From Anaerozeibacter quisquiliarum (GTDB lineage Bacteria; Bacillota; Clostridia; Christensenellales; Aristaeellaceae): a stretch of DNA of 64,000 nucleotides. The notes under the pieces are model-generated. The model worked only from the letters and a program-made list of their open reading frames with translations, had not been told where the DNA came from and did not search any database. The stretch is from assembly GCA_051162045.1 (NCBI GenBank), contig JBISDI010000017.1. One strand, 5' to 3'. The first letter of the stretch is position 1. Each line of letters starts with the position of its first letter. This document shows, piece by piece, positions 16,573 to 24,456 of the stretch. The position numbers were made by a program, and so were the translations under genes.

Positions 16573-16802
16573 AGCTTCGGGCGGCGGCTGCCCGGATAGG
16601 GCGTCCGTTCGTCGGTGCGGCCGATCAAATAATCGACGCTGGTGCCGTAGTAATCGGCCAGCTTGTCGGCCGCCGCCAGTGAAAGGGCGCATTTGCCCGA
16701 TTCGTAACCCGAATAAGTGCTTTGACGCACATGTAGATAGGCTGCCAACTCCATCTGCGTCTTGTCTCCGTCCTCCCGCAGATCGCGCAAGCGCAGGTTC
16801 AT
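16569..16802 (-). CDS. XRE-family helix-turn-helix regulator
   Basis: 77 residues, ATG after GAGGTGAGCATTT. HTH_3 domain over residues 4-60: LRDLREDGDKTQMELAAYLHVRQSTYSGYESGK is the helix-turn-helix core, followed by KLADYYGTSVDYLIGRTD, the typical end of phage-repressor-like regulators. Coupled to comF by GTGA overlap, so it may control its own operon. Divergent from the DUF2007 gene. Confidence 0.92.
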   Translation of the reverse strand: MNLRLRDLREDGDKTQMELAAYLHVRQSTYSGYESGKCALSLAAADKLADYYGTSVDYLIGRTDERTPYPGSRRPKL

Positions 16803-16879
16803 AAATGCTCACCTCAAGTGCATTATGAAATATCGATACCACCTATATTCAATTTTATAGCTCATATTGATAATTGCTC

Positions 16880-16908
16880 TTTTCAACGGGCGGCGCTTGG
16901 GGTATAAT
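16880..16908 (+). promoter_or_regulatory. Promoter for DUF2007-yfcE
   Basis: TTTTCA, 17-base spacer, TATAAT; -35 is weak, -10 perfect. Confidence 0.55.
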
Positions 16909-16942
16909 CATGATAGGACAGAGAGGAAGGGAGGCGGCGCGC

Positions 16943-17227
16943 ATGTTCACGCCGAAAAAGCCCCCGATCGAGGGCGCGGAACTGGTGACGACGGTGTATA
17001 CCCCGGTGGACGCCGCGATCATCGAGGATCTGCTCCGGCAGGCGGACATCCCAAGCATCAGGCGGCCCAAACACGGCCTCGACCCGCTGCCGGTGCTGGC
17101 CGGATTCAGCGTGCTGGGCGAGGAAATTTACGCGGCGAGCGCGCAGGCGGACGAGGCGCGCGAGATTGTGCGCGCGTTCACCGAAGGCGGCGCGCAGATT
17201 CTGCACGGGGAAGACGAGCATTTATGA
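16943..17227 (+). CDS. DUF2007-like small protein
   Basis: 94 residues, ATG 16943 after GGGAGG. One compact alpha/beta unit: ELVTTVYTPVDAAIIEDLLRQADIPS is the family's beta-alpha start, and EEIYAASAQADEAREIVRAF the end, as in the DUF2007 'putative signal transducing' family. No reaction is known. Its stop overlaps the yfcE start (ATGA). Confidence 0.75.
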   Translation: MFTPKKPPIEGAELVTTVYTPVDAAIIEDLLRQADIPSIRRPKHGLDPLPVLAGFSVLGEEIYAASAQADEAREIVRAFTEGGAQILHGEDEHL

Positions 17228-17769
17228 AGCTGATGATCGCGTCCGACCTGCACGGCTCTGACACCCATAGCGCCAAACTGATCGGCGCGTTCGAGCGGGA
17301 AGCGCCCGAGCGGCTGATCCTGCTGGGCGACCTTTTATACCACGGGCCGCGTAACGACCTGCCGGAAGGCTACGATCCGAGAAAGGTGTTTGAACGGCTG
17401 AACCTTCTCGCGGGGCGGTTGCTCGCCGTGCGCGGCAACTGCGACAGCGAAGTCGACCAGATGGTGCTGGACTTCCCGATCATGGCCGACTACGCGCTGG
17501 TCTACCATGCGGGCCGCGAGATCTTCCTGACCCACGGCCACCTGTTCGGCCCCGACAACCCGCCGCAGCTCCGCCCCGGCGATGCGTTGATATCCGGTCA
17601 CACCCATGTCCCCACCTGGGATGAGCGCGCCGGCATATGGTACCTGAACCCCGGCTCGGTATCGCTGCCCAAGCAAGACACCCCGCATGGCTACATGGTG
17701 CTGGACGATGCGGGCTTCACCTGGAAAACGCTCGATGGCGCGCCGTATCACGCGCTTGCGCTGACCTGA
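17224..17769 (+). CDS. yfcE: YfcE-type metallophosphoesterase
   Basis: 181 residues, ATG 17224 in an ATGA overlap. Calcineurin-like phosphoesterase motifs are all present: SDLHG (8-12), GDLLYHGPRN (about 40-49), GNCDSEVD (about 75-82), LTHGH (about 102-106) and SGHTHVP (about 121-127), giving a two-metal site for phosphodiester hydrolysis. The physiological substrate of YfcE enzymes is not established. A MITE-like element begins one base after the stop codon. Confidence 0.95.
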   Translation: MKLMIASDLHGSDTHSAKLIGAFEREAPERLILLGDLLYHGPRNDLPEGYDPRKVFERLNLLAGRLLAVRGNCDSEVDQMVLDFPIMADYALVYHAGREIFLTHGHLFGPDNPPQLRPGDALISGHTHVPTWDERAGIWYLNPGSVSLPKQDTPHGYMVLDDAGFTWKTLDGAPYHALALT

Positions 17770-17770
17770 C

Positions 17771-17937
17771 CTAGGTAAGCGCTGATCAAATCCCACGCGC
17801 GATGGCGGCTGCCTTTTCGCCATCTCGCGCCCGCAAAATCCTCGACGTAGCGCTGCTACGCCTTCGTCTTTTGCGAGCACGATCTGACGAAAATTCAACT
17901 CGCCACCGCACGCGCGCTTTAATCAGCGATTACCTAG
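17771..17937. repeat. MITE-like element, copy 2 (about 167 bp)
   Basis: Second copy of the element at 5074-5239, again bounded by CTAG, with ends GGTAAGCGCTGATCAAA and TTTAATCAGCGATTACC. The right arm of the inner hairpin has diverged (CTACGCCTTCG instead of CTACGTCGAGG). Its right end supplies the last few codons and the TGA stop of the minus-strand amidohydrolase-like gene. Confidence 0.8.
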
Positions 17938-18726
17938 CTTCAGCAAATCCTTGGCGTTGCCGGCGAATATGCGCCGCTTGCGCTCGCGCGGCAGGTCGGC
18001 GGCGTAGACCGGGTAGAGCGAGAAGTCCGGCGTCATGTACGGGGTATAGGAACCGTACAGCAGGTTGCTGCTGCCGACGGCGGCATCGAGCACCTCGTAC
18101 TCGTTGAACAGCACCAGGTTGTGCGTCTCGATGTAGAAGTTCTTGTGCTTGGCGAGCAGAGACATGTAATCCCGCGCGTGGTAGAGCAGCTTCCTGTCCA
18201 TGCTCTCGAGCACCACGTTCAGGCCCGGATGCCGCTCGCAGATGCGATCGACGGCATCCCAGCCGGTGTCGATGTGCCAGATGAGCAGCGGAAAGCCCAA
18301 CTCCTCCAGCACTTCGCACATCCTGCCGATGGCGTACTCCCCCGTCGAGTGGCGGTAGCGCCCGGGGTACATGCGCGCGGCGACGACGCGCTGGTCGCGC
18401 AAATCGCGCAGATACTGCCGACCCTTGTCCCTATCGAAGAACATATCCGGCGTGACCACGGCGCAGCCGTAGAAGCTGTCATGCCCCTTGAGCAGCGGGG
18501 GCAGCTCGGCGTTACCGATGTACGGATCGACGTCCATCGCCGTCTGCGCGGTGACGAGGCCGCCGCCGATGCCATAGCGCGTGCAGGCCTCCACTTGCTC
18601 CTCCCAGCGCTCAAAGCGGACGAAGCCATCCACGCGCGCGGGCGCCCACCACATCGCAATGTCGAATATGTCAAACTCCGAGAGCCCACGCCTGTATTCG
18701 GCGGCCCTCTGCCCGATCATGCTCAT
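17923..18726 (-). CDS. Amidohydrolase_2-like protein with missing metal ligands
   Basis: 267 residues. It aligns in outline with the operon neighbour at 18740-19522 (TIM-barrel amidohydrolase_2 family) but the metal-binding HxH after strand 1 is replaced by FDIAMWW, and the late catalytic Asp position reads YGSYTPYM. One His remains (LLIWHIDTG). It may be non-catalytic, or use a different site. It is the last gene of the sugar operon, 14 bp after its neighbour. The final codons and stop lie inside the MITE-like repeat, so the original C-terminus may have been altered. Confidence 0.7.
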   Translation of the reverse strand: MSMIGQRAAEYRRGLSEFDIFDIAMWWAPARVDGFVRFERWEEQVEACTRYGIGGGLVTAQTAMDVDPYIGNAELPPLLKGHDSFYGCAVVTPDMFFDRDKGRQYLRDLRDQRVVAARMYPGRYRHSTGEYAIGRMCEVLEELGFPLLIWHIDTGWDAVDRICERHPGLNVVLESMDRKLLYHARDYMSLLAKHKNFYIETHNLVLFNEYEVLDAAVGSSNLLYGSYTPYMTPDFSLYPVYAADLPRERKRRIFAGNAKDLLKLGNR

Positions 18727-18739
18727 ATCGTCCCTCCTT

Positions 18740-19522
18740 CTAGCCGATGTCCGCGAAGTACACCTTCAGTGCGTTGTGGCGCAGGATCTTCTCCTTGTCC
18801 GCGTCCGAAATGGACGAGCCGAGCACCACGCCCAGCATCGGCCGCTGCTCGATCATGTAGCAGTCGGAGCCGTACAGAACCCGCTCCGCGCCGAGATTGT
18901 CGATCAGGTATTCCAGCATGCCATTGTCCCAGATGTCCCCGGCGATGTCGAAGTAGCAGTTCTTATGCGCGCGGCCGATGCGCACGGCCTCTACGATGCC
19001 GTCGTAGCGCCCGCCGGAATGGCCGAACACGAACGTCACGTCCGGGTATTCGGCGGCGTACTTCTCGAACTTGCCCGCCCAGGCGCTTTTTTGGCTCGGG
19101 TGGTAGCTGGAGACGTTCCAGGTGTGGGAGAGGATCGGCAGCTTCAGCTCGCGGGCGATCTCCCAGGCCGGCCGGTACAGCTCGCTGTCGGCATCGACAA
19201 ACGCGCCGGAGGGATGCAGCTTGATGCCGCGGAACACGCGCTCCGCCCGGTGCGCGCGTATGGCGTCCAACGCCGGTTGCGGGTGATGCGGTCCGTAGCA
19301 AATGAAGCTGAATATCCGGCCGCCCGACGCCTCATGCGCCTGGCGGTCGAGGGCGATACCCTCCTCGTACCGGTCCCGCAGCGAGAGGCTGTGCGCGCTG
19401 ATCGCGCGCTCGATATCCAGGCGATCCATCACCTTGAGCAGCGTGCCCAGGCTTTGGTCGACGGCAAGGTAGTCGGGGCTTGCGCCCAAGTGCATGTGTG
19501 CGTCTATGATCTTGAAGCTCAT
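18740..19522 (-). CDS. Amidohydrolase_2 family metal-dependent hydrolase or decarboxylase
   Basis: 260 residues, ATG 19522 after GGAGG, overlapping the kinase stop (ATGA). Full set of family ligands: DAHMHLG (8-14), FRGIKLHPSG (about 93-102), PILSHTW, FVFGHSGG and the terminal YGSDCYM Asp. Family members include lactonases and non-oxidative decarboxylases. In a sugar operon a lactonase or a carbon-carbon lyase-type step is plausible; the sequence alone does not decide. Confidence 0.82.
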   Translation of the reverse strand: MSFKIIDAHMHLGASPDYLAVDQSLGTLLKVMDRLDIERAISAHSLSLRDRYEEGIALDRQAHEASGGRIFSFICYGPHHPQPALDAIRAHRAERVFRGIKLHPSGAFVDADSELYRPAWEIARELKLPILSHTWNVSSYHPSQKSAWAGKFEKYAAEYPDVTFVFGHSGGRYDGIVEAVRIGRAHKNCYFDIAGDIWDNGMLEYLIDNLGAERVLYGSDCYMIEQRPMLGVVLGSSISDADKEKILRHNALKVYFADIG

Positions 19523-20913
19523 AGGCCAAACCTCCGCATTTCTATCGAAGTCTTTGCAAGGCCCGCGCCCAGCGCGGTGAGCTGCGCGCGGATGTTGCCC
19601 ATGGTGGCGGCCTCCGGCAACCCTGCCAGCAACGGCCGCGCCAGCGCCTCCGCCAGCCGCTGGTTGACGGCGTTCGCCTGCGCGCCGCCGCTGACCACGT
19701 AGACGCGCGGAAATTTCCGATTCAGCAGGCCCTCCAGCCGCGTCAGCCCCTCGGCGGTCAGTTGGGCGAGGCTGTTGGCGAAGGCCTCGTAGAGCGCGTG
19801 CGGCGAATGGGCCGGCGCGTGCCCCGCGCGCTCGATGGCGGCGTTCAGCGCCGCAGGCATGTCCGCCGCCGCGCCCGGCACGTCCGCAAAGTCGAAACGC
19901 CGCGCCGTGCGGTGGGCCAGCGCGTAGCCGGTCAGCTGCGGGTAGGTGATTTCGCGGCCTTCCTCGCGCCACCGGCGCATGCACTGCTGTATGAAGTGCA
20001 TGCCCGCGCCGCCGCCCATCAGGCATACGCGCCCGTCGCCCAGCCGCGTGTTGACAAAGCCGAGCGACAGCAGCTCGTCGTTCAGCGCCGGCTGCTCGAG
20101 CACCGCGCCGAACATGTTGTAGCTGCCGCTGGAGACCCACAGAAAGCTGCCGTCGTCCGGGATGGCCGATACGGCGCTTGCGGTGTCGTGCCCGTCCACG
20201 CAGGCCATGGGCACGGCGTCATAGTCGGTCTCCTGAAGCACCGTGTCGTTCGTGCGGCCGACGAGGGTCCCCCACTGAAGGCGGGGCGGCGTCTTGTCCA
20301 GCACGCCCAGCACCCGCGCCGTCTCGTCGGAATAGCGCAGCGTCCGCGCGTCGCACTGCTCGCCGATGGCCGGCAGCGAATCGTCGTAGCCGGCGACGCC
20401 CGTCAGCAAATACACCAGCAGATATGGAATGTAGAGATACCTGCGCGCCGCCTTGAACAGGTCCTTGCGGTGCGTGCGGTCGTACCAGAGCTGGCGCAAT
20501 GTGGAGATGGAGATGAACCCCGCGCCGCTTGAGCGCGCGTGGTCGAGCGGGCCCAGCCTGAAATCGCGCTCGAAGTCGCGCGCATGCGCTTCGTTCACCG
20601 GGTCGCGGTAGCAGCGCGGCAGACCCAACACCTCGCCGCCCGCGCCGATGTAGGCGTAGTCCTGAGACCAGGCGTCGACGCCGATCGAGTCCAGTTCCAC
20701 GCCGCGCGCCCGGCAGGCGCGCAGGCAGTCCAACGCGCCGCGGTAGATGCGCACGTAGTCCCAGTAGAGGCCGCCGTTCAGGCGGACGAAGCCGTTCTCA
20801 AAGCGGTGGACCTCCTCCACGCGTTCGAGCCCGCCGTCCGACGCCCGGTAGCCGAGGATGCCCCGACCGCTGCCCGCGCCGATGTCCAGCGCCAGCACCG
20901 CGCGCGGCTTCAT
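19519..20913 (-). CDS. FGGY-family carbohydrate kinase, rhamnulokinase-like
   Basis: 464 residues, ATG 20913 after GGAGGGGC, overlapping the upstream stop by ATGA. LALDIGAGSGRGILGYR at the N-terminus is the rhamnulokinase type of phosphate-1 motif, GVDAWSQDYAYIG is the substrate Asp region and CVDGHDTASA plus SGGAQANAVNQRLAEAL complete the FGGY fold. It would phosphorylate a ketose after isomerisation. Whether the substrate is rhamnulose or another 6-deoxy or C4/C5 ketose is not decided by sequence; no aldolase gene is beside it. Confidence 0.88.
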   Translation of the reverse strand: MKPRAVLALDIGAGSGRGILGYRASDGGLERVEEVHRFENGFVRLNGGLYWDYVRIYRGALDCLRACRARGVELDSIGVDAWSQDYAYIGAGGEVLGLPRCYRDPVNEAHARDFERDFRLGPLDHARSSGAGFISISTLRQLWYDRTHRKDLFKAARRYLYIPYLLVYLLTGVAGYDDSLPAIGEQCDARTLRYSDETARVLGVLDKTPPRLQWGTLVGRTNDTVLQETDYDAVPMACVDGHDTASAVSAIPDDGSFLWVSSGSYNMFGAVLEQPALNDELLSLGFVNTRLGDGRVCLMGGGAGMHFIQQCMRRWREEGREITYPQLTGYALAHRTARRFDFADVPGAAADMPAALNAAIERAGHAPAHSPHALYEAFANSLAQLTAEGLTRLEGLLNRKFPRVYVVSGGAQANAVNQRLAEALARPLLAGLPEAATMGNIRAQLTALGAGLAKTSIEMRRFGL

Positions 20914-22109
20914 GGCTGCCCCTCCGGCTGCGCGCCTGAGTTCAGCGCCAGCAGCTCGCTCAGCCGCATACCGTCGCGGGGGATGAATTGCCGGAGGTAC
21001 TCGGTGCTCGTGCGCAGCTTGTGCAGCCCCTGATAGCCGATGTCCTTGGTGCTCAGGTACAGCTCCTGGATCAGGTAGATGTCCTCGCAGCGGGGCGGCA
21101 TGCCGTAAAGAGGCTCCCGCGCGTAGCAGTCGGAGAGCGCTTGCAGGATTTTCAGCGGATGGATCTTGCCCTTCGCGTTGTGCTCCGGCAGGAACGGCGC
21201 ATGTGAGGAGTGCCGCCCGTCGGTCTGCTGCAGGTGGATGACCGGAGACCAGGCCCCGAGCTGGCACAGCCATTCGTAGCAGTCGGTGTCCCCGGGCGCA
21301 TTGAACTGGTCTTTGTTGCGGTCGAACTCCGCCGCCAGGCGCAAAAGTTCCTCCGCCGTCAAATGGCCCTTGCCGGCCCCGCGCGTGAAGATGTCATACG
21401 CCTCGCGGCTGCCGAGCCAGGGCTCGACAAAGCCGTCCCGCACATACCGCGCGCAGGCCGCCTGCAGTTGCTGATCGTCCGGGCGCAGGTAGAAGGGGCA
21501 GTGGTGTCCCACGTCCTCGGTCAGGTAAAACGGCGCGCCGGAATCGGCAGTGACGCCGAGGATCAACTCGCGCATGTCCTCGATGGCGAAGGGCGGCTGA
21601 TGCGGCGTGTACATCTGCTCGAGGGCCACACGCTTTATGCCCGCGGCGGCCGCCATGCGGTTGACCGCCACCATGCACTCGCGCGAGCGCGAGCGCGCCT
21701 CGCGCCGGCCTTCGGGGCAATAGAGCATGGATTCGCTCGTCGCCTGCACATAGTATCCGATATCCGAACCGATGGCGGCGGCCATCTCGATAAAATTGCC
21801 AAACCAGCGCTCGACGAGGTGTCGGCGCACGCGCGCGTCCGGATGGGAGAAGCCGATGGTGTCGTAGGTGGAGTCGTTGGAATAGAACATCACCACCTGT
21901 ACGCCCAGCGCTTCCCGCATGGCGTTGACCTCGCGCACCCAGTCGCGGCGGTAGCCGTCCGGCGTCAGCAGCGGCTCGCACTCGAGGTCCGGCACGGCCT
22001 CGACGTATTGCATCCCCAGCTCCTTGACCGCGCGTCCCCACTCCATCGGCGTCGTCCAGCGCTTGATCGCGAAGCAGTTGTCAATGCCCAGATGTATCCT
22101 CGGGTCCAA
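20910..22109 (-). CDS. Xylose-isomerase-like TIM-barrel protein (sugar isomerase/epimerase)
   Basis: 399 residues from TTG 22109, seven bases after GGGAGG; upstream in-frame codons lie in front of that site. Visible barrel features: HLGIDNCFAIKRW, EAVPDLECEPLL, VALEQMYTPHQPP (likely metal Glu), LTEDVGHHCPFY and HLQQTDGRHSSHAPF (late His/Asp ligands). It belongs broadly to the AP-endonuclease-2/xylose-isomerase-like family. Its long C-terminal extension and partner TIM barrel upstream suggest two successive isomerase/epimerase steps or a two-subunit enzyme. Confidence 0.75.
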   Translation of the reverse strand: MDPRIHLGIDNCFAIKRWTTPMEWGRAVKELGMQYVEAVPDLECEPLLTPDGYRRDWVREVNAMREALGVQVVMFYSNDSTYDTIGFSHPDARVRRHLVERWFGNFIEMAAAIGSDIGYYVQATSESMLYCPEGRREARSRSRECMVAVNRMAAAAGIKRVALEQMYTPHQPPFAIEDMRELILGVTADSGAPFYLTEDVGHHCPFYLRPDDQQLQAACARYVRDGFVEPWLGSREAYDIFTRGAGKGHLTAEELLRLAAEFDRNKDQFNAPGDTDCYEWLCQLGAWSPVIHLQQTDGRHSSHAPFLPEHNAKGKIHPLKILQALSDCYAREPLYGMPPRCEDIYLIQELYLSTKDIGYQGLHKLRTSTEYLRQFIPRDGMRLSELLALNSGAQPEGQP

Positions 22110-22132
22110 AATCCGTCCTCCCCCTCGCAGGC

Positions 22133-23125
22133 TCACTTGAGCACGTATTCCCGGAGCAGTTTATAGATCTTCGGCGTGTTCCCGTCCTGCGCCTGCAGCG
22201 CGTGGAGCTCGTCCTTCGGCAGCGTCCGCGCCAGGCGCATGATGGCGTTGGCCATCTGCACGAACTCGGTGGTCGCTTCCACGCCGTCCATGCGGGCCGG
22301 CCAGTTGTCCATGATGAACCAGCCGTCATAGCCGATCTCGTCCAGCTTCCAGAAAAACTCCAACGCCTGCCAGAAACTGACGGTGCCGAAGATCAGGTCG
22401 TCGTCGAAGCGGCCGAAGTTGTCGTTCAGATGGATCATCGAGAGGCGATTGTACATGTTGGCCAGCGCCACGCTCTCCGCCGGGTTCTCGCGTCCGAACA
22501 GCGCGTGGCCGTAGTCGACGATGACGCCCAGGTTACCCAGGCCGATCTTCTCGCACATCAGCAGCACCTTGCCGATGTCGGAGGCGTACTGGTGGGTCAG
22601 CGGCTCGTAGTTCTTGTACTCGAGGGTAACCTTGACGTCGGAGCGGTGCGCGGCGACCTCGCCGATGCACTCGAGCATGTAGTTCCAGTGCACTTCGTAG
22701 CGGTCCTGGAACGGATAATCGTAGCCGTCGTGCGCCATCCAGAACATGATGTCCACGGCGTTTGCGGCGGCGGCCCAGTCCATGCAGTCCTTGCCGTAGC
22801 GCACGATCTCGCGGCGGGTCTTGGGGTCGCGCGCGGCGAAGGTGCCGTACTTCCAGCGGGCCTTGGTGTAGTTGTCGGGGCCGACCGAACCCACGCGGAA
22901 GCCGTACTGGCGCAGCAGGTCGCGGTAGCGGATGGGATCGACCGGGTCGTCGTAGAAGCCGTAGCCCACGGCGCTCATGCCGCCGACCTTGGCGAAGATC
23001 TCAAGCTGCTGCTCGAACGTGCGCTCGGGCAGGTCGCTCTTGTAGCCCTTGTCCACGAATCGGTCGCACATGTTGGAGAACGTCGCGCCTGCGCACTGCA
23101 GTTTCAAAAGGTGCTTCTCTTCCAT
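22133..23125 (-). CDS. Sugar phosphate isomerase/epimerase (xylose-isomerase-like TIM barrel)
   Basis: 330 residues, ATG 23125 chosen because it lies nine bases after GGAAAGG and one base after the mutarotase stop. Barrel landmarks: VGGMSAVGYGFYDDP, VTLEYKNYEP (metal Glu), VIVDYGHALFG (Asp/His), MIHLNDNFGRFDDD (His/Asp) and the C-terminal LDEIGYDGWFIMDNWP. Probably an aldose-ketose isomerase or epimerase acting before the kinase. Specificity unknown. Confidence 0.8.
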   Translation of the reverse strand: MEEKHLLKLQCAGATFSNMCDRFVDKGYKSDLPERTFEQQLEIFAKVGGMSAVGYGFYDDPVDPIRYRDLLRQYGFRVGSVGPDNYTKARWKYGTFAARDPKTRREIVRYGKDCMDWAAAANAVDIMFWMAHDGYDYPFQDRYEVHWNYMLECIGEVAAHRSDVKVTLEYKNYEPLTHQYASDIGKVLLMCEKIGLGNLGVIVDYGHALFGRENPAESVALANMYNRLSMIHLNDNFGRFDDDLIFGTVSFWQALEFFWKLDEIGYDGWFIMDNWPARMDGVEATTEFVQMANAIMRLARTLPKDELHALQAQDGNTPKIYKLLREYVLK

Positions 23126-23126
23126 G

Positions 23127-23444
23127 TCAGTCATTCCTTTCCGTGCTGTTGAAATCGAACATGCATTGAAGCTTCGCCGCCCCGCCCTCGCCGTAGACGA
23201 GGATGTCGGCCATGTAGGCGTCCCAGCGCGCCTTGACCGGGTCGGCACGGATCACCCGCGCGGCCGCCTCGGGGTCGGCGCATTCGTAGTATTCGATCAG
23301 GCGCGTGCCCACGTTCCAGATCGAGTAGTTCTTGAGCCCCGCGCGCAGCATCATGGCGCGCATCTCGGGCCACAGCGCGTCGTGCCGCCGCCGGTATTCC
23401 TGCTGCGCGCCCTCGCGCAGCCCAAACTCATGGACGCACTTCAT
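23127..23444 (-). CDS. L-rhamnose mutarotase family protein
   Basis: 105 residues, the normal RhaM length. Landmarks: EFGLREGAQQEYRRRHDALWPEM (His and Trp of the active site), NYSIWNVG and IEYYEC. RhaM interconverts alpha and beta anomers of L-rhamnose; paralogs act on fucose and other sugars. Located directly after the permease gene (one-base gap), it supports a deoxyhexose or similar sugar as the imported substrate. Confidence 0.92.
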   Translation of the reverse strand: MKCVHEFGLREGAQQEYRRRHDALWPEMRAMMLRAGLKNYSIWNVGTRLIEYYECADPEAAARVIRADPVKARWDAYMADILVYGEGGAAKLQCMFDFNSTERND

Positions 23445-23445
23445 G

Positions 23446-24453
23446 TCACTTGTTGTACTGGAATCCGCCGCCGCGCAGCGTATCCACCATCACCGCCAGC
23501 AGCAGCACAGCGCCGCGCACCGCCATCTGGTAGTAGGAGGAGAGGGACAAAAGCGTCATGCCGTTGTTGATGGTCATCAGGATCAGCATGCCGAGGAACA
23601 CGCCGACGATCGAGCCGCGCCCGCCGCCCAGCGCCAGGCCGCCGATCAGCACCGAGGTGGTGATGTCGATCTCGCTGCCGACGCCGGCCGCCGGCATCGA
23701 GGTCATGACGATGCTGGCCGATAGTATGCCGCCGATGCTGGAGGCGACCGACGCGAACAGCAGGCCGATGAAGCGCGTCTTGCGCACGTTGATGCCGCAC
23801 AGATGCGCCGCGCGCGGGTTCGCGCCCACCGCATAGACCTGCCGGCCGTACTTCGTCTTCTTGAGCACGAAGCCGCACAGGGCGAAGACCAGCAGCATGA
23901 CCAGCAGCGGCACGGGCAAGAATCCGAAGAGTCTGGTCTGGCCGATGAACTTGAACACATGGGCGTCCGGAGCGGTCATCAGCACGATGTTCTTGGCGTT
24001 TGTCAGCATGTAGGCGACGCCGCGGAAGATGCTCATCGTGCCCAGCGTGACGATAATCGGCGGCACGCGCCCGAAGGTCAGCAGCACCGCGTTGATCGCG
24101 CCGCACAAAAGGCCCACGCCCAGCGCCCCCGCGATGCTCAGCCACGCCGGCCAGCCCCAGTGGACGCACATGATGCCCAGTATCGTCGAGCACAGCGCCG
24201 ACACCGCGTATTGCGACAACTCCAGCGCGCCCATCAGCATGTAGACCGTGAGACCGGCGGCCATCGCGCCGGAGACCGCCGAGGTGAGGCCGATGTTCAT
24301 GAAGTTGCTGAGCGTAAAGAAGTACGGGGAGAGGGAAGACATGATGATGAAGATGACGATCATCGCGATCATCAGGCTGAACTCGTAGCTTTTGATAAAA
24401 TTCTTCAAGCCACGCTTGAAGTCGCCTTCCTGTGTCTTGCCGGTCGTGTCCAT
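23446..24453 (-). CDS. Sugar ABC transporter permease (RbsC/XylH family)
   Basis: 335 residues, ATG 24453 after GGAGG. Eight to ten hydrophobic segments and the BPD_transp_2 landmarks GVGLLCGAINAVLLTFGRVPPIIVTLG and YAVGANPRAAHLCGINV (the EAA-like coupling loop). Single permease gene, so a homodimer is expected. Forms an importer with the ATPase and binding protein next to it. Confidence 0.95.
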   Translation of the reverse strand: MDTTGKTQEGDFKRGLKNFIKSYEFSLMIAMIVIFIIMSSLSPYFFTLSNFMNIGLTSAVSGAMAAGLTVYMLMGALELSQYAVSALCSTILGIMCVHWGWPAWLSIAGALGVGLLCGAINAVLLTFGRVPPIIVTLGTMSIFRGVAYMLTNAKNIVLMTAPDAHVFKFIGQTRLFGFLPVPLLVMLLVFALCGFVLKKTKYGRQVYAVGANPRAAHLCGINVRKTRFIGLLFASVASSIGGILSASIVMTSMPAAGVGSEIDITTSVLIGGLALGGGRGSIVGVFLGMLILMTINNGMTLLSLSSYYQMAVRGAVLLLAVMVDTLRGGGFQYNK

Positions 24454-24456
24454 CGC

